Of a DNA stretch of 64,000 nucleotides, positions 16,771 through 27,302 are shown in pieces. Source of the DNA: Cognatiluteimonas telluris (GTDB lineage Bacteria; Pseudomonadota; Gammaproteobacteria; Xanthomonadales; Xanthomonadaceae); NCBI RefSeq assembly GCF_011320095.1, contig NZ_JAANOY010000002.1, forward strand, positions 1 to 64,000, in the 5' to 3' direction. Numbering within the stretch: the stretch's first letter is position 1; the number at the start of each line of letters is the position of its first letter. Made by a program: the position numbers and the translations under genes. The notes below the pieces were generated by a model that worked only from the letters and a program-made list of their open reading frames with translations, was not told where the DNA came from and searched no databases.

Positions 16771-17559
16771 ATGGCCGAATTCACCCTTCCCAAGAACTCC
16801 AAGGTCCAGCCGGGCCGCAGGTTTCCCGCGCCGGCCGGCAGCAAGCGCGTGCGTGCGTTCAAGGTGTACCGCTGGAACCCGGAGGATGGCCGCAATCCCA
16901 CCGTCGACACCTATGAAGTCGACCTGGACGCCTGCGGCCCGATGGTTCTCGACGCGCTGATCAAGATCAAGAACGAGATCGACCCGACGCTGACGTTCCG
17001 CCGTTCCTGCCGCGAGGGCATCTGCGGTTCGTGCGCGATGAACATCGACGGCACCAATACGCTGGCGTGCACGCGTGCCATCGAGGATTGCTCGGGCAAA
17101 GGCGAGGTTCCGATCTACCCGTTGCCGCACATGCCGGTGGTCAAGGACCTGGTGCCGGATCTCACGCACTTCTACGCCCAGTACGCGTCGATCAAGCCGT
17201 GGATCCGCACCCAGAGCGCGCCGCCGCCGGACAAGGAGCGCCTGCAGTCCAAGGCCGACCGCGCCAAGCTCGACGGCCTGTACGAATGCATCCTGTGCGC
17301 CTGCTGCAGCACCGCCTGCCCAAGCTACTGGTGGAACGGCGACCGTTACCTGGGGCCCGCCATCCTGCTGCAGGCGCATCGCTGGATCATGGACAGCCGC
17401 GACGAGGACACCGGCGCGCGCCTGGATGACCTCGAGGATCCGTTCAAGCTCTATCGCTGCCACACGATCATGAACTGCACGCGCACCTGCCCGAAGGGCC
17501 TCAACCCCGCGCGCGCGATCGCGGAAATCAAGCAGCTGATGCTGGCCCGGCGCGGTTGA
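16771..17559 (+). CDS. sdhB: Succinate dehydrogenase iron-sulfur subunit
   Basis: 262 residues. [2Fe-2S] ligands in [10 protein letters not shown]...C (C80, C85, C88, C100); [4Fe-4S] in CILCACC (C173, C176, C179, plus C240); [3Fe-4S] ligands C183, C230 and C236. All cluster cysteines are present. It relays electrons from FAD in SdhA to ubiquinone at SdhCD. The 94-bp gap after sdhA is larger than the other gaps in the operon. It ends 127 bp before the MAPEG gene. Confidence 0.95.
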   Translation: MAEFTLPKNSKVQPGRRFPAPAGSKRVRAFKVYRWNPEDGRNPTVDTYEVDLDACGPMVLDALIKIKNEIDPTLTFRRSCREGICGSCAMNIDGTNTLACTRAIEDCSGKGEVPIYPLPHMPVVKDLVPDLTHFYAQYASIKPWIRTQSAPPPDKERLQSKADRAKLDGLYECILCACCSTACPSYWWNGDRYLGPAILLQAHRWIMDSRDEDTGARLDDLEDPFKLYRCHTIMNCTRTCPKGLNPARAIAEIKQLMLARRG

Positions 17560-17686
17560 TCCGCAGCGAACGCAGGCCCTGACCCCGGTCCGTCGTTCCC
17601 CCGAAAGCAGATATCCAGCGCCTTCGAGCGTGGACAAGGCGGCGGCGTGTCGACGCTTCACCGGCCACCGAACCAAGGGATGAAAC

Positions 17687-18109
17687 ATGGCCGATCGCAG
17701 CATCTTCCTTCCCGCTCTGGCGATGGCCGCGCTGACGTTCGTGGTCTGGTGGCGGATGTTCTTCAGTCGCATCGGCCAGATGAAGCGCGAGCGCATCCAC
17801 CCGCAGGCCGTGGCGACGTCGGCGCAGGCGGCAGCGCGACTCACCGACAGCCGGGCGGCGGACAACTTCCGCAATCTGTTCGAACTGCCGGTGCTGTTCT
17901 ACCTGGCACTGGTGGTCGCGGCGATTACCGCCCAGGTGACGGCGCTGACCCTCGCACTGGCCTGGTTTTTCGTGGCCACGCGCGTGGTGCACAGCGCGAT
18001 CCAGTGCAGCTACAACAAGGTCATGCATCGTTTCCGCGCCTACGTCGCCGGCGGGCTGGCGTTGTGGACGCTGTGGGCGATGCTGGGCGTGGGCCTGTTG
18101 CGCGGGTGA
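17687..18109 (+). CDS. MAPEG family membrane protein
   Basis: 140 residues, four predicted helices. [16 protein letters not shown] and [20 protein letters not shown] are the MAPEG family's conserved stretches (membrane-associated proteins in eicosanoid and glutathione metabolism). Bacterial members are mostly uncharacterised. It lies between sdhB and sdhE, and its TGA overlaps the GTG start of sdhE, so it is translationally linked to an SDH maturation gene. Whether it has any SDH-related role is unknown. Confidence 0.8.
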   Translation: MADRSIFLPALAMAALTFVVWWRMFFSRIGQMKRERIHPQAVATSAQAAARLTDSRAADNFRNLFELPVLFYLALVVAAITAQVTALTLALAWFFVATRVVHSAIQCSYNKVMHRFRAYVAGGLALWTLWAMLGVGLLRG

Positions 18110-18360
18110 GCGCGGACGACGCCACCCAGCTCAAGCGCCTGCGCTGGCGCTGCCGCCGCGGCATGCGCGAGCTGGACCAGCTGCTCGTGCGCTGGCTCGA
18201 GCGCGACTGGGCGGGGGCTTCCGACGACGAGCGCGCGGTTTTCCTACGCCTGCTGGATTGCGAGGACGATAGGCTCTGGCGCTGGTTCCTCGGCCATGAG
18301 ACCGCGCCCGATGCCGCACTTGATTCGCTCGTCCAGCACATCCGCAAACCTCCCGCCTGA
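18106..18360 (+). CDS. sdhE: SDH flavinylation factor SdhE
   Basis: 84 residues from a GTG at 18106 overlapping the MAPEG stop codon. A small helical protein with [18 protein letters not shown], which holds the conserved RGxxE motif of SdhE/YgfY/SDHAF2, and [18 protein letters not shown], the second conserved block. SdhE binds SdhA and promotes covalent FAD attachment. It lies in the sdh cluster as in many proteobacteria. Confidence 0.9.
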   Translation: MSADDATQLKRLRWRCRRGMRELDQLLVRWLERDWAGASDDERAVFLRLLDCEDDRLWRWFLGHETAPDAALDSLVQHIRKPPA

Positions 18361-18781
18361 CGCACCGGTGGTGCGCCTGGCGTGGCGGCCTTCGCGCTGG
18401 CTGGCGGTGGCACTGGCCGGACTGGGGGCCTTGGGCACGTGCGCCGTGCTGGCGTGCGGGATGCCGCGCTGGATCGCGATCCCGCTGGCGCTGTTGTCGG
18501 CCCTGCAGGGTCCATGGCTGGCGCGTGGCCATCTTCGTGTGCCGGTGCGTGCCGTCGCCTGGCCGATGGACGGCGATCCGACCATCGATGGCGCGCGGAT
18601 GGAAGGCGTCCGGCTGCACTGGCGCGGTCCGCTGGCCTTCCTGTGCTATCGCGATGCCGCGGGCCGGGATCATCGGCTGGCCTGGTGGCCGGACACCCTG
18701 CCGGGCAGGCAGCGGCGTGAACTCAGGCTGGCCGCCGCCAGCGCGCCGACACCGGCCACCATCGCATCGATGGCACCATAG
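18311..18781 (+). CDS. YgfX/CptA-like membrane protein
   Basis: Up to 156 residues. Two short membrane helices (about residues 26-44 and 45-62) are followed by a small cytosolic domain containing [19 protein letters not shown] and [17 protein letters not shown], which resemble the end of YgfX. YgfX is usually encoded right after sdhE (ygfY) and is described as a membrane protein affecting division or as half of a toxin/antitoxin pair, a role still debated. The ATG at 18311 overlaps sdhE by 50 bp; a GTG at 18368 (8 bp after sdhE) is equally plausible and gives 137 residues. Confidence 0.68.
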   Translation: MPHLIRSSSTSANLPPDAPVVRLAWRPSRWLAVALAGLGALGTCAVLACGMPRWIAIPLALLSALQGPWLARGHLRVPVRAVAWPMDGDPTIDGARMEGVRLHWRGPLAFLCYRDAAGRDHRLAWWPDTLPGRQRRELRLAAASAPTPATIASMAP

Positions 18782-18816
18782 CCGCTGTTTCGCGCGACGC
18801 AGGATTGCCCGACCGA

Positions 18817-20058
18817 ATGTTCAAGCCCATCCCCGTCGCCATCGGCCTGCGCTACCTGCGCGCCAAACGCCGCAATGGATTCATCTCCTTCATCTCGATG
18901 GCCTCGATTCTCGGCATCGCCATCGGCGTGGCCGCGCTGATCACCACGCTGGCGGTGATGAGCGGGTTCCAGCGCGAGATCCGCGACCGCATGCTGCAGA
19001 TGGCAGCGCACGCGACCGTCAGTGCCGACGGCGAAGCGATGGAGCACTGGCGCCAGGCCGTCACCCAGGCCTACCGCGATCCGCGCGTCGCCGGTGCCGC
19101 GCCCTACATCGAAACCCAGGCGCTGATCAGCGGGCCGCGCCGGCAACCGGCGATCGTCCGCGGCGTCATGCCCGACGAGGAGGGCAAGGTGTCGGTGATC
19201 GCACAGAAGATGGTGCGCGGCCGGCTCGACCAGCTCACGCCCGGCAGCTTCAACATCGTGCTCGGGCAGGAGCTCGCCCTGTGGCTGGGCGTCGACGTCG
19301 GCGACAGCGTGATCGTCACCACCGACTTCCAGACCACGCCGGTCGGCGCGATCCCGCAGCTCAAGCGCTTCCATGTCAGCGGCATTTTCGAAGCCGGCTA
19401 CCAGGAGTACGACAAGGGCCTGGCGGTGGTGAACCTGGGCGATGCGCAGCGCCTGCTGCGCATGGGCGACGGCGTGACCGGCGTGCGCCTGCGCCTGCAC
19501 GACATGGACCTGGCCTTCGACGTCGCGCGCGATCTGGCGCTGCGGCTTGGCGGCGGCTATCGCGTCAGCGACTGGACCAGCGACAACGCCAACATGTTCC
19601 GCGCATTGAAACTTGAGAAAACGATGATGGCGATCCTGCTGTCGCTGATCATCGCCATGGGCGCCTTCAACCTGGTGTCCTCGCAGGTGATGCTGGTGAC
19701 CGACAAGCAGGCCGACATCGCCATCCTGCGCACGCTGGGGCTCACGCCGCGCGGGGTGATGCAGGTGTTCATGGTGCAGGGCTCGATGATCGGCGTGATC
19801 GGCACCGTGCTCGGCGTGGCCGGGGGCGTGGTGTTGACGCTCAACCTCGATCGCATCCTGCGGGTGATCGAATCGATCCTCGGCGTGCAGCTGATGCCCG
19901 AGGACGTCTATTACATCACCGGCCTGCCGACCCAGCTCGAGCCCAGCGACGTGACGATCATCGCCCTGGTGGCGCTGGCGATGGCCTTCCTGGCCACGCT
20001 GTATCCCGCGTGGCGCGCCGCGCGCACGGCGCCGGCGGAGGCGCTGCGCTATGAATGA
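18817..20058 (+). CDS. lolC: Lipoprotein-releasing ABC transporter permease (LolC/LolE/LolF family)
   Basis: 413 residues from the ATG at 18817. One N-terminal helix (about 26-48), a long periplasmic domain (about 50-265), then three C-terminal helices (about 270-400) with the FtsX-like region [42 protein letters not shown] is the classical LolC/E start. With LolD it extracts mature lipoproteins from the inner membrane and passes them to LolA. Only one permease gene precedes lolD, so it may form a homodimer (LolF-like). The stop overlaps the lolD start by 8 nt. Confidence 0.9.
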   Translation: MFKPIPVAIGLRYLRAKRRNGFISFISMASILGIAIGVAALITTLAVMSGFQREIRDRMLQMAAHATVSADGEAMEHWRQAVTQAYRDPRVAGAAPYIETQALISGPRRQPAIVRGVMPDEEGKVSVIAQKMVRGRLDQLTPGSFNIVLGQELALWLGVDVGDSVIVTTDFQTTPVGAIPQLKRFHVSGIFEAGYQEYDKGLAVVNLGDAQRLLRMGDGVTGVRLRLHDMDLAFDVARDLALRLGGGYRVSDWTSDNANMFRALKLEKTMMAILLSLIIAMGAFNLVSSQVMLVTDKQADIAILRTLGLTPRGVMQVFMVQGSMIGVIGTVLGVAGGVVLTLNLDRILRVIESILGVQLMPEDVYYITGLPTQLEPSDVTIIALVALAMAFLATLYPAWRAARTAPAEALRYE

Positions 20059-20803
20059 AATCCACTCCAATGCCGGGATCGGATCTTCGAACGGACCGCG
20101 ACCCATGCACGACGGTGAAGTGATCCGCGCCGAAGCGCTGGGCAAGACCTACGCCGAGGGCAAGCTGCATACCCCGGTGTTCGACGGCCTGGAGCTGTCG
20201 GTGCATGCGGGCGAGACGGTGGCCATCCTCGGCGTCTCCGGCGCCGGCAAGAGCACGCTGCTGCACCTGCTCGGCGGCCTGGACACGCCGACGGCGGGCG
20301 AAGTCTTCGTGGCCGGCCAGAAGATGAGCGCGCTGTCGGATGCGCATCGCGGGCAGCTGCGCAACCGCGCGCTCGGCTTCGTCTACCAGTTCCACCACCT
20401 GTTGCCTGAATTCACCGCGCTGGAGAACGTCATGCTGCCGGTGCTGCTCGGCGGCACGGCGGTACCGGACGCGGAGCAGCGGGCGCGCGCGTTGCTGGAG
20501 TCGGTGGGCCTGGGCCATCGGCTGGAACACAAGCCCGGCGAGTTGTCCGGCGGTGAGCGCCAGCGTGCGGCAGTCGCGCGCGCGCTGGTCAATGCCCCGG
20601 CCTGCGTGCTCGGCGACGAGCCCACCGGCAACCTGGATGAAAAGACCGCGGCGACGGTGTTCGAGCTGATGCTCGAGCTCAACCGCGCCAAGCGCACCAG
20701 CCTGGTGCTGGTCACCCACGATCGCCGCCTCGCGCGGCGCCTGGACCGGGTGCTCGAACTGCACCAGGGCAAGTTGCGGGAACTGCGAACCGACGAGGTG
20801 TAG
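20051..20803 (+). CDS. lolD: Lipoprotein-releasing ABC transporter ATPase
   Basis: 250 residues. Walker [10 protein letters not shown], signature [15 protein letters not shown], Walker [15 protein letters not shown] and His switch VTHDRRLA are all present. ATPase partner of the LolC-type permease. The ATG at 20051 overlaps lolC; an internal ATG at 20105 ([10 protein letters not shown]) would give 232 residues, the usual LolD length, so the first 18 residues may not be translated. Confidence 0.93.
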   Translation: MNEIHSNAGIGSSNGPRPMHDGEVIRAEALGKTYAEGKLHTPVFDGLELSVHAGETVAILGVSGAGKSTLLHLLGGLDTPTAGEVFVAGQKMSALSDAHRGQLRNRALGFVYQFHHLLPEFTALENVMLPVLLGGTAVPDAEQRARALLESVGLGHRLEHKPGELSGGERQRAAVARALVNAPACVLGDEPTGNLDEKTAATVFELMLELNRAKRTSLVLVTHDRRLARRLDRVLELHQGKLRELRTDEV

Positions 20804-20807
20804 GACG

Positions 20808-23189
20808 ATGCGAGACGCGGCAAGGATGCCGCTGCGAGGGCCCATCGGGGAGTTGCCCACCGCGGGACTGCCCGCGCAGGCGCTGGCCGTGATGGCGGGC
20901 GTGGGCGCATGCCTGCTGTTACCGCAGTTGCCGGCATGGCCATGGATGGTGCTGGCGCTGGGCGTCGGCCTCGCGGTCTGGATACGCCGGGGGCGGGCCA
21001 TGCTGCTCGGCGCGCTGGCGTGCGGCTTTGGCCTCGCCGGCCTGCATGCGGGCATCGCGCTCGGCCGCCAACTGCCGGTCGCGCAGGAGCAGCAGGCCTT
21101 CCTGCTCACCGGGCGCGTGCTGGACCTGCCGCAGGACGAGCCGCGGCGCACGCGCTTCGTGCTGCGCGTGGACGACACACCGGTGCAGCCGGCATCGCTG
21201 CGTGGCAAACGCCTGCAGCTGGCTTGGTACGACGACTTCAAGCAGGTCCCCGGCGCGCCATCGCCGCGTCTGCGCCTGCACGCCGGCAGCCGCTGGCGGA
21301 TGACGGTCAAGCTGCGCGCGCCGCGTGGGCTGCGCAATCCCGGTGGCTTCGATGGCGAAAAACAGGCACTGGCCGACCGCATCGCGGCCAGTGGATATCT
21401 CGTCGACGGGCAGGGCGCGCGGGAGCTGGCCGCGGCGCAGGGAATCGACGCCTGGCGCGAGCGCATGTCCGCGCGCATCGCGGCGGCCATTCCGACGCCA
21501 ACGTCGAGGTTCATCCGCGCACTCGCGCTGGGGGACACGCGCGCCATCGACGATGTCGACTGGGAAATCCTGCGCGCGGTCGGCGTCACCCACCTGATCG
21601 CCATCTCCGGATTCCACGTCGGCATCGTCGCCGGCTTCTTCGCATTGCTGGCTTCGCTGCCATGGCGGCTGCTGCCGGCGCTCGGCCGCCGCATTCCCCG
21701 CCAGCATGCGGCGGCGACCGCGGCGTTGGCGGGCGCGATCGGCTACGCCGCGGTGGCCGGGTTCGCGCTGCCGACGGTGCGCACGGTGCTGATGATCGCG
21801 GTGGTGGTCGCGGTCAGGCTCCTGCGGCGCGCGCAACGCACGGTCGACGTGCTGGCATTGTCGGCACTCATGATCCTGCTGGTCGATCCGCTGTCGCTGC
21901 TGGCCGCGGGCTTCTGGCTCAGTTTCGCCGGCGTTGCGTGGTTGCTGTGGTGCCTGCCGCGCGAGACCGACCGCTCCTGGCGCGGCGTGCTGCGCGCCTT
22001 CGTCAGCGCGCAGGCGGTGGCGACGATCGGATTGCTGCCGCTGGGCGTGGTGTTGTTCGGACAGGCTTCGCTGGCGGGGCCGATCGCCAACCTTGTCGCC
22101 ATCCCCTGGTGGAGCCTGGTCGTGGTGCCGCTGGCCCTGCTCGGTACCGGGCTGGAAGCGTTGCATGCCGGCCTGGGTGCGTGGAGCTGGCGGCTGTCGG
22201 CGTGGTTGTTCGACCTGGCGTGGCCCATGTTCACCCATCTGGCCGCAAGCCCGCTGTCGCTGTGGTGGTTGCCGGAGGTCGGATGGTTCGCGCTGCCGCT
22301 GGCGCTGCTCGGCGGCTTCTGGCTGCTGTTGCCGCGGGGCGTCCCGGGCAAGCCGCTGGCGCTGCTGCTGTGGTTGCCGTTGCTGTGGCCGGACACCGCG
22401 CCGCCCGCGCCGGGCGAGGCCGCGCTGACCGTGATCGATGTCGGCCAGGGCTTGTCGGTGCTGGTCCGCACCGCGCACCACACGCTGCTCTACGACATGG
22501 GTCCGGCGATTCCCGATGGCTTCGATGCCGGCGAACGGGTCGACGTGCCTGCATTGCACGCACTGGGCGTGCGCATGATCGACGTGGCTGTCGTCAGCCA
22601 TGGCGACAACGACCATGCCGGTGGCTTTCCTGCCGTGGCCCGCGCGTTCCCGCCCAGGCTCGCGCTGACGCCCGACGGCGCGCCGCCGCTGCCCCACGGG
22701 CGCGCCTGCCTGGCGGGGCAGGCCTGGCAATGGGATGGCGTGCGCTTCCGCTTCCTGCACCCGCCGCGCTGGTTTCCCTATCTGGGCAACAACGCCGGTT
22801 GCGTCCTTCGCATCGAGTCGGCGCATGGCGCGGCGCTGCTCACCGCCGACATCGACGCCGTGGTCGAACGCGAGCTCGTGCGCCGCGATGCCGGGTCGCT
22901 GCGCGCCGACGTGGTCGTCGTCGCCCACCACGGCAGCAACGGATCGTCGGATCCCGCCTTCGTCGCCGCCACCGGCGCCAGAGTCGCGCTGATCTCCGCC
23001 GGCTACGGCAACCGCTTCCACCACCCGCGGCCGGAAACCGTGCAGCGTTGGCGCGATGCCGGCGCGCAGGTCTACGTCACTTTCGACACCGGCGCGCAGG
23101 ACGTGCGCCTGCAATCCGACGGGATTGTGGTGCAGCAGCGCCGCCGCCAGCACCCCAGGCTCTGGGACGCCACCCGTCGCAAGCCGTGA
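20808..23189 (+). CDS. comEC: DNA internalisation competence protein ComEC/Rec2
   Basis: 793 residues. N-terminal membrane segments and a DUF4131/OB-like region (about 1-220), the Competence transmembrane domain (about 225-490, LIAISGFHVGIVAGFFALL), and a C-terminal metallo-beta-lactamase domain starting near 540 with VSHGDNDHAGG (H598, D600, D602, H603) and VVAHHGSNGSSDP. ComEC forms the inner-membrane channel for single-stranded DNA uptake; the C-terminal domain is thought to degrade the non-entering strand. It begins 4 bp after lolD. With the pilus genes at 38-45 kb it suggests natural competence. Confidence 0.92.
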   Translation: MRDAARMPLRGPIGELPTAGLPAQALAVMAGVGACLLLPQLPAWPWMVLALGVGLAVWIRRGRAMLLGALACGFGLAGLHAGIALGRQLPVAQEQQAFLLTGRVLDLPQDEPRRTRFVLRVDDTPVQPASLRGKRLQLAWYDDFKQVPGAPSPRLRLHAGSRWRMTVKLRAPRGLRNPGGFDGEKQALADRIAASGYLVDGQGARELAAAQGIDAWRERMSARIAAAIPTPTSRFIRALALGDTRAIDDVDWEILRAVGVTHLIAISGFHVGIVAGFFALLASLPWRLLPALGRRIPRQHAAATAALAGAIGYAAVAGFALPTVRTVLMIAVVVAVRLLRRAQRTVDVLALSALMILLVDPLSLLAAGFWLSFAGVAWLLWCLPRETDRSWRGVLRAFVSAQAVATIGLLPLGVVLFGQASLAGPIANLVAIPWWSLVVVPLALLGTGLEALHAGLGAWSWRLSAWLFDLAWPMFTHLAASPLSLWWLPEVGWFALPLALLGGFWLLLPRGVPGKPLALLLWLPLLWPDTAPPAPGEAALTVIDVGQGLSVLVRTAHHTLLYDMGPAIPDGFDAGERVDVPALHALGVRMIDVAVVSHGDNDHAGGFPAVARAFPPRLALTPDGAPPLPHGRACLAGQAWQWDGVRFRFLHPPRWFPYLGNNAGCVLRIESAHGAALLTADIDAVVERELVRRDAGSLRADVVVVAHHGSNGSSDPAFVAATGARVALISAGYGNRFHHPRPETVQRWRDAGAQVYVTFDTGAQDVRLQSDGIVVQQRRRQHPRLWDATRRKP

Positions 23190-23214
23190 CGCCCGCGGGC
23201 GGCACGCTGTCTTT

Positions 23215-23236
23215 GCAGGAGCGGCTTCAGCCGCGC
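23215..23236 (+). repeat. Solo GGAGCGGCTTCAGCCGCG repeat
   Basis: GCAGGAGCGGCTTCAGCCGC in the 209-bp gap between comEC and exbB. Same palindromic unit as in the pair at 12722-12800. Nothing else is recognised in this gap. Confidence 0.65.
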
Positions 23237-23398
23237 GCCCTTCGGCGGCGACCAGCCCACCACGGCACGCCATCAAGCGCCGGCAAACCCATCCGGCGTC
23301 CCGGAACGGACCACCCGCCAAGCCGCCCGACGCCCGCCCGGCTATCCTATCGGCCCAATGGCGCGCCCCCGTCGCCATCCGGATGCTGGAGGTTGCGC

Positions 23399-24076
23399 GT
23401 GCTCGAACTGGTCAAGGCTGGCGGATGGCCGATGATCCCGCTGCTGTTGCTCTCGGCCGTCGGCCTGGCGATCATCGTCGAGCGCTTCTGGACGCTGCGC
23501 CGCCGCACCGTGATGCCGCCGCGGCTGGGCGAGGAAGTCCGCGCCTGGGCCGCGCGCGGCAAGCTCGACCCGGCCCACATCGAATCCCTGCGCAATACCT
23601 CGCCGCTGGGCGCGCTGCTGGCCGCCGCGCTGGACGTGCGCAACCGCCCGCGCGACCAGGTCCGCGAGCGCATCGAGGACGTCGGTCGCCACCTGGTGCA
23701 CCGCATGGAGCGCTACCTCAACACCCTGGGCACGATCGCCGCCGCCGGCCCGCTGCTGGGCCTGTTCGGCACCGTCGTCGGCATGATCCAGATGTTCCTC
23801 GGCATCCTCGACCACGGCCTGGGCGACGTCAGCCAGCTCGCCGGCGGCATCGGCAAGGCGCTGGTGTGCACCGCCACCGGCATGATCGTCGCGATCCCGG
23901 CGCTGATGTTCCATCGCTATTTCCGCGGCCTGATCGCCGGCTACATCGTCGACATGGAGCACGAGGCGATCCAGTTGCTGGACACCCTCGACGCCAGCGG
24001 TCCCGGGCTGCCGCCGGCCTCGGCGCGCACCGCCGCCGGTGGCCATGGGATCGTCCCGCCGGTCGCGGCCGGCTGA
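23399..24076 (+). CDS. exbB: ExbB/TolQ-type proton channel protein
   Basis: 225 residues from a GTG at 23399, chosen because TGGAGG lies 6 nt upstream. Three membrane segments (about 8-28, 112-135 and 158-178). NTLGTIAAAGPLLGLFGTVVG and GGIGKALVCTATGMIVAIPA are the conserved MotA/TolQ/ExbB channel motifs. With ExbD it uses the proton motive force to energise TonB- or Tol-type partners. Exact partner unclear: this copy heads the lipid A gene cluster, an arrangement seen in Xanthomonadales. Confidence 0.88.
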   Translation: MLELVKAGGWPMIPLLLLSAVGLAIIVERFWTLRRRTVMPPRLGEEVRAWAARGKLDPAHIESLRNTSPLGALLAAALDVRNRPRDQVRERIEDVGRHLVHRMERYLNTLGTIAAAGPLLGLFGTVVGMIQMFLGILDHGLGDVSQLAGGIGKALVCTATGMIVAIPALMFHRYFRGLIAGYIVDMEHEAIQLLDTLDASGPGLPPASARTAAGGHGIVPPVAAG

Positions 24077-24079
24077 CGC

Positions 24080-24502
24080 ATGCGGATCCGCGACCATCGC
24101 AAGGACGACGAGCCGGAGATCAACCTGGTCCCGCTGATCGACGTCGTCCTGTGCCTGATCATCTTCTTCGTGATCACCACCACCTTCGATGCGCGCTCGG
24201 TGCTGAAGCTGCAGCTGCCGCGCGCCGACGGCCAGCCCGCCGAGGCGCAGGCCAAGTCCCTGAGCGTGCTGGTCAATGCCGACGGCCGCTATTTCATCGG
24301 CGACCGCGAGGTGCTGCGCACCGACATCGACTCGCTCAAGCGCACGATCAGTGAAGTCGCCGGCGACGACCACGATCGCAACGTGCTGCTGCGCGCCGAC
24401 GCGCGGACGCCGCACCAGGCGGTGGTGACGGCGCTGGACGCGCTCGGGCAGCTCGGCTTCCGCCGGATCGCGATCGGCACCGCGCCGGAGCCCAAGCGGT
24501 GA
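24080..24502 (+). CDS. exbD: ExbD/TolR-type protein
   Basis: 140 residues. One N-terminal helix in PEINLVPLIDVVLCLIIFFV, with the conserved Asp (in LID) that takes part in proton passage. The periplasmic C-terminal domain contains VLLRADARTPHQAVVTALDAL and GFRRIAIGT. It begins 3 bp after exbB. Its stop codon overlaps the GTG start of msbA. Confidence 0.9.
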   Translation: MRIRDHRKDDEPEINLVPLIDVVLCLIIFFVITTTFDARSVLKLQLPRADGQPAEAQAKSLSVLVNADGRYFIGDREVLRTDIDSLKRTISEVAGDDHDRNVLLRADARTPHQAVVTALDALGQLGFRRIAIGTAPEPKR

Positions 24503-26280
24503 CCGACGCGGCGGATGCTGCGGCCGCGGCACGGGCGCCGTCCTCCTGGCGGTTGTATCGGCGACTGCTTGGATTCGCGAAGCCTTATCGCGGCCTGCTG
24601 GTCTTCGCGGCCGTGGCGATGCTGGTCGAAGCCGCCGCCGCCGGCGCGTTCACCTCGATGATGAAACCGGTGGTGGACGAGACCTTCATCGCCCGCAACG
24701 CGCACGTCAGCCTGCTGCTGCCGCTGGTGATCGTGGCGATCTTCCTGGTGCGCGGCATCGCCGGTTACGGGACCGACATCTACATGGCCAAGTCCGGTCG
24801 CGGCGTCGCGCGCGACCTGCGCGTGCAGGTGTTCGCCAAGTACCTGCGCATGCCGGGGCAACGCTTCGACAACGAAGCGGTCGGCTCGATGCTGGTGCGC
24901 CTGGGTTCGGACAGCGACCAGGTGGCGCAGGCCGCGATCGACGCCATGAAGGTGATGGTGCAGCAGTCGCTGCAGGTGCTGGTCATGCTCGGCGTGATGC
25001 TGTGGGCCAGTTGGCGGGTGACGCTGGCGATGCTGCTGCTCGGGCCGCTGCTGGCGTGGATGATGGACCAGGTCGGGCGTCGCTATCGCCGGCTCGGCCA
25101 CCGAATCCAGGAAAGCGGCGCGCAGCTGATGCAGCACGCCGACCAGACCCTGAGCGGCCACCAGGAAGTGAAGGTCTACGGCGCGCAGCAGGTCGAGCAG
25201 GCGCGTTATCGCGGCCTGGCCGACCACAACTTCAAGCTCGCGCTGAAGGTCGAATCCACTCGCAGCATCTCCTCGGCGGTGGTGCAGCTGATGGGCGCGG
25301 TGGGCCTGGCGATGCTGCTGTTCTTCGCTGGCCATGAGGCCATGGCCGGGCGGCTGACGGCCGGCGGTTTCGTCAAGATCATGCTGTCGATGCTGGCGAT
25401 CATTCCCGCGCTCAAGCAGCTGACCAACGTGCAGGGCATGCTGCAGCGGGGCGTGGCGTCCTCCGAGCGGCTGTTTTCGGTCCTCGATGCCGAGGATGAG
25501 GTCGATTCCGGGGACCGGCCGTTGTCGCGCGCACGCGGCCTCATCGAATTCCGCGATGTCAGCGCGCAGTACCACGGGCAGGCGGCGCCAGCGCTGCAGC
25601 ACATCAGTTTCAGCGCGCGGCCCGGCACCGTCACCGCGATCGTCGGGCGCTCGGGCAGCGGCAAGTCGACGCTGGTGAAGCTGATCCCGCGCTTCTATGA
25701 ACCCGCGTCCGGGCAGGTCCTGCTCGACGGCCATCCGTTGCGCGACTACCGCCTCGCCGACCTGCGCCGACAGGTCGCCCTGGTCGGCCAGCAGGTAATG
25801 CTGCTCGATGGCTCGATCGCGGCGAACGTCGCCTATGGCGAACTCGAGGGCGCCACGGCCGAGCAACTGCAGCGTGCCGTCGCCGGCGCCAATGCGATGG
25901 AATTCGTCGAACGCCTGCCCGAAGGCATGCAGTCGTCGGTCGGTGCCCGCGGCGGACGCCTGTCCGGCGGCCAGCGCCAGCGCCTGGCGATCGCGCGGGC
26001 GATGCTCAAGGACGCGCCGATCCTGATCCTCGACGAAGCCACCGCCGCGCTCGACACCGAATCCGAGCGCCTGGTGCAGGACGCGCTTGCGCGGCTGATG
26101 CCCGACCGCACCACGCTGGTGATCGCACACCGCCTGTCGACGATCGAACACGCCGACCAGGTGCTGGTGCTCGACCAGGGCCGGCTGGTGGAGCAGGGCA
26201 CGCATGCCGAGCTGCTCGCGCGCGGCGGCCTGTACGCCCACCTGCACCGCATGCAGTTCCGCGAGCCGGGCGAGGGATGA
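24499..26280 (+). CDS. msbA: Lipid A export ATP-binding/permease protein MsbA
   Basis: 593 residues from a GTG overlapping exbD. N-terminal six-helix exporter domain (about 20-330) including [11 protein letters not shown] near the start. C-terminal ATPase (about 350-590): Walker [11 protein letters not shown]-loop region, signature [16 protein letters not shown], Walker [13 protein letters not shown]. It flips core-lipid A across the inner membrane. It is followed by lpxK through an ATGA overlap, as usual for this pair. Confidence 0.94.
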   Translation: MTDAADAAAAARAPSSWRLYRRLLGFAKPYRGLLVFAAVAMLVEAAAAGAFTSMMKPVVDETFIARNAHVSLLLPLVIVAIFLVRGIAGYGTDIYMAKSGRGVARDLRVQVFAKYLRMPGQRFDNEAVGSMLVRLGSDSDQVAQAAIDAMKVMVQQSLQVLVMLGVMLWASWRVTLAMLLLGPLLAWMMDQVGRRYRRLGHRIQESGAQLMQHADQTLSGHQEVKVYGAQQVEQARYRGLADHNFKLALKVESTRSISSAVVQLMGAVGLAMLLFFAGHEAMAGRLTAGGFVKIMLSMLAIIPALKQLTNVQGMLQRGVASSERLFSVLDAEDEVDSGDRPLSRARGLIEFRDVSAQYHGQAAPALQHISFSARPGTVTAIVGRSGSGKSTLVKLIPRFYEPASGQVLLDGHPLRDYRLADLRRQVALVGQQVMLLDGSIAANVAYGELEGATAEQLQRAVAGANAMEFVERLPEGMQSSVGARGGRLSGGQRQRLAIARAMLKDAPILILDEATAALDTESERLVQDALARLMPDRTTLVIAHRLSTIEHADQVLVLDQGRLVEQGTHAELLARGGLYAHLHRMQFREPGEG

Positions 26281-27302
26281 GCACCCGCAACCGCAAGCCG
26301 CCGGCGTGGTGGTACGACGACGGCACGCCGCCCGTGGGCGCGCGCCTGCTGTCGGGCCTGTATCGCGCTGCGATCGACGTGCGGCTGGCGCTGTATCGCG
26401 TCGGCCTGCTGCGGCGTCGGCGCGCCGGCGTGCCGGTGGTCGTGATCGGCAACCTGATCGCCGGTGGCAGCGGCAAGACGCCACTCACGATTGCGACCGT
26501 CGAGCGCCTGCGCGCGGCGGGCTGGACGCCCGGCGTGGCGACGCGCGGCTACGGTCGCACCCAGCCCGAGCGCGCCCAGTGGGTCGATGCCGAAACGAAT
26601 CCCGCCATCGGCGGCGACGAGCCCGTCCTGATCGCACGCCGCACCGGAGCGAAGGTCCGCGCCGACCGCGATCGCGCCGCCGCCGCGCGCGCACTGGCCG
26701 CGGCCGGTTGCGACATCGTGCTGTGCGACGACGGCCTGCAGCATTACCGGCTGCATCGCGATATCGAAATCGAGGTCATCGACGGCCGGCGGCGCCATGG
26801 CAACGGCCTGCTGCTGCCCGCGGGCCCCCTGCGCGAGCCGGTCGCACGCGGCGCGCTATGCGACTTCCGCGTGCTCAACGTGCCGCCGAGCGACAGCGGG
26901 CGTGCGACTCCTGGTTTCGGCGAATGGCCGATGCAGCTGTCCGCCGGCCGCGTGCTGCCGCTGCTCGGCGGCAGGCCGCGGGTACTGTCGGAATTCGCAG
27001 GGCAGCGCGTGCAGGCGGTGGCCGGCATCGGCGATCCCGAACGCTTCTTCGCCATGCTGCGCGCCCATGGCATCGCGGTCGTCCCGCATGCCTTCGGCGA
27101 CCACCATCGTTACACCGCTGCGGATTTCGAATTCGGCAGCGACCTGCCGGTGCTGATGACCGAGAAGGACGCGGTCAAGTGCGTCGGCTTCGCCGGCCCG
27201 CGGCACTATGCTGTCCCGATCGACGCGCAATTGCCCGAGGCGTTCTGGATCGCGCTGCTCGATCGCCTGTCCGTCCTGCGGGGGTCACCCGATGTCCACT
27301 GA
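26277..27302 (+). CDS. lpxK: Tetraacyldisaccharide 4'-kinase
   Basis: 341 residues. The P-loop [18 protein letters not shown] (about 56-73) and the family's [10 protein letters not shown] and DDGLQHYRL stretches are present. It phosphorylates the 4' position of the lipid A disaccharide precursor (lipid IVA formation) at the inner membrane. Start overlaps the msbA stop; the end overlaps kdsB by 11 nt. Confidence 0.93.
   Translation: MSTRNRKPPAWWYDDGTPPVGARLLSGLYRAAIDVRLALYRVGLLRRRRAGVPVVVIGNLIAGGSGKTPLTIATVERLRAAGWTPGVATRGYGRTQPERAQWVDAETNPAIGGDEPVLIARRTGAKVRADRDRAAAARALAAAGCDIVLCDDGLQHYRLHRDIEIEVIDGRRRHGNGLLLPAGPLREPVARGALCDFRVLNVPPSDSGRATPGFGEWPMQLSAGRVLPLLGGRPRVLSEFAGQRVQAVAGIGDPERFFAMLRAHGIAVVPHAFGDHHRYTAADFEFGSDLPVLMTEKDAVKCVGFAGPRHYAVPIDAQLPEAFWIALLDRLSVLRGSPDVH

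Noticed and set aside
20909-24076. A 1055-codon open frame overlapping comEC in another phase
   Set aside because: Only its last part (from 23399) is real (exbB); the earlier part is a frame shadow of comEC.
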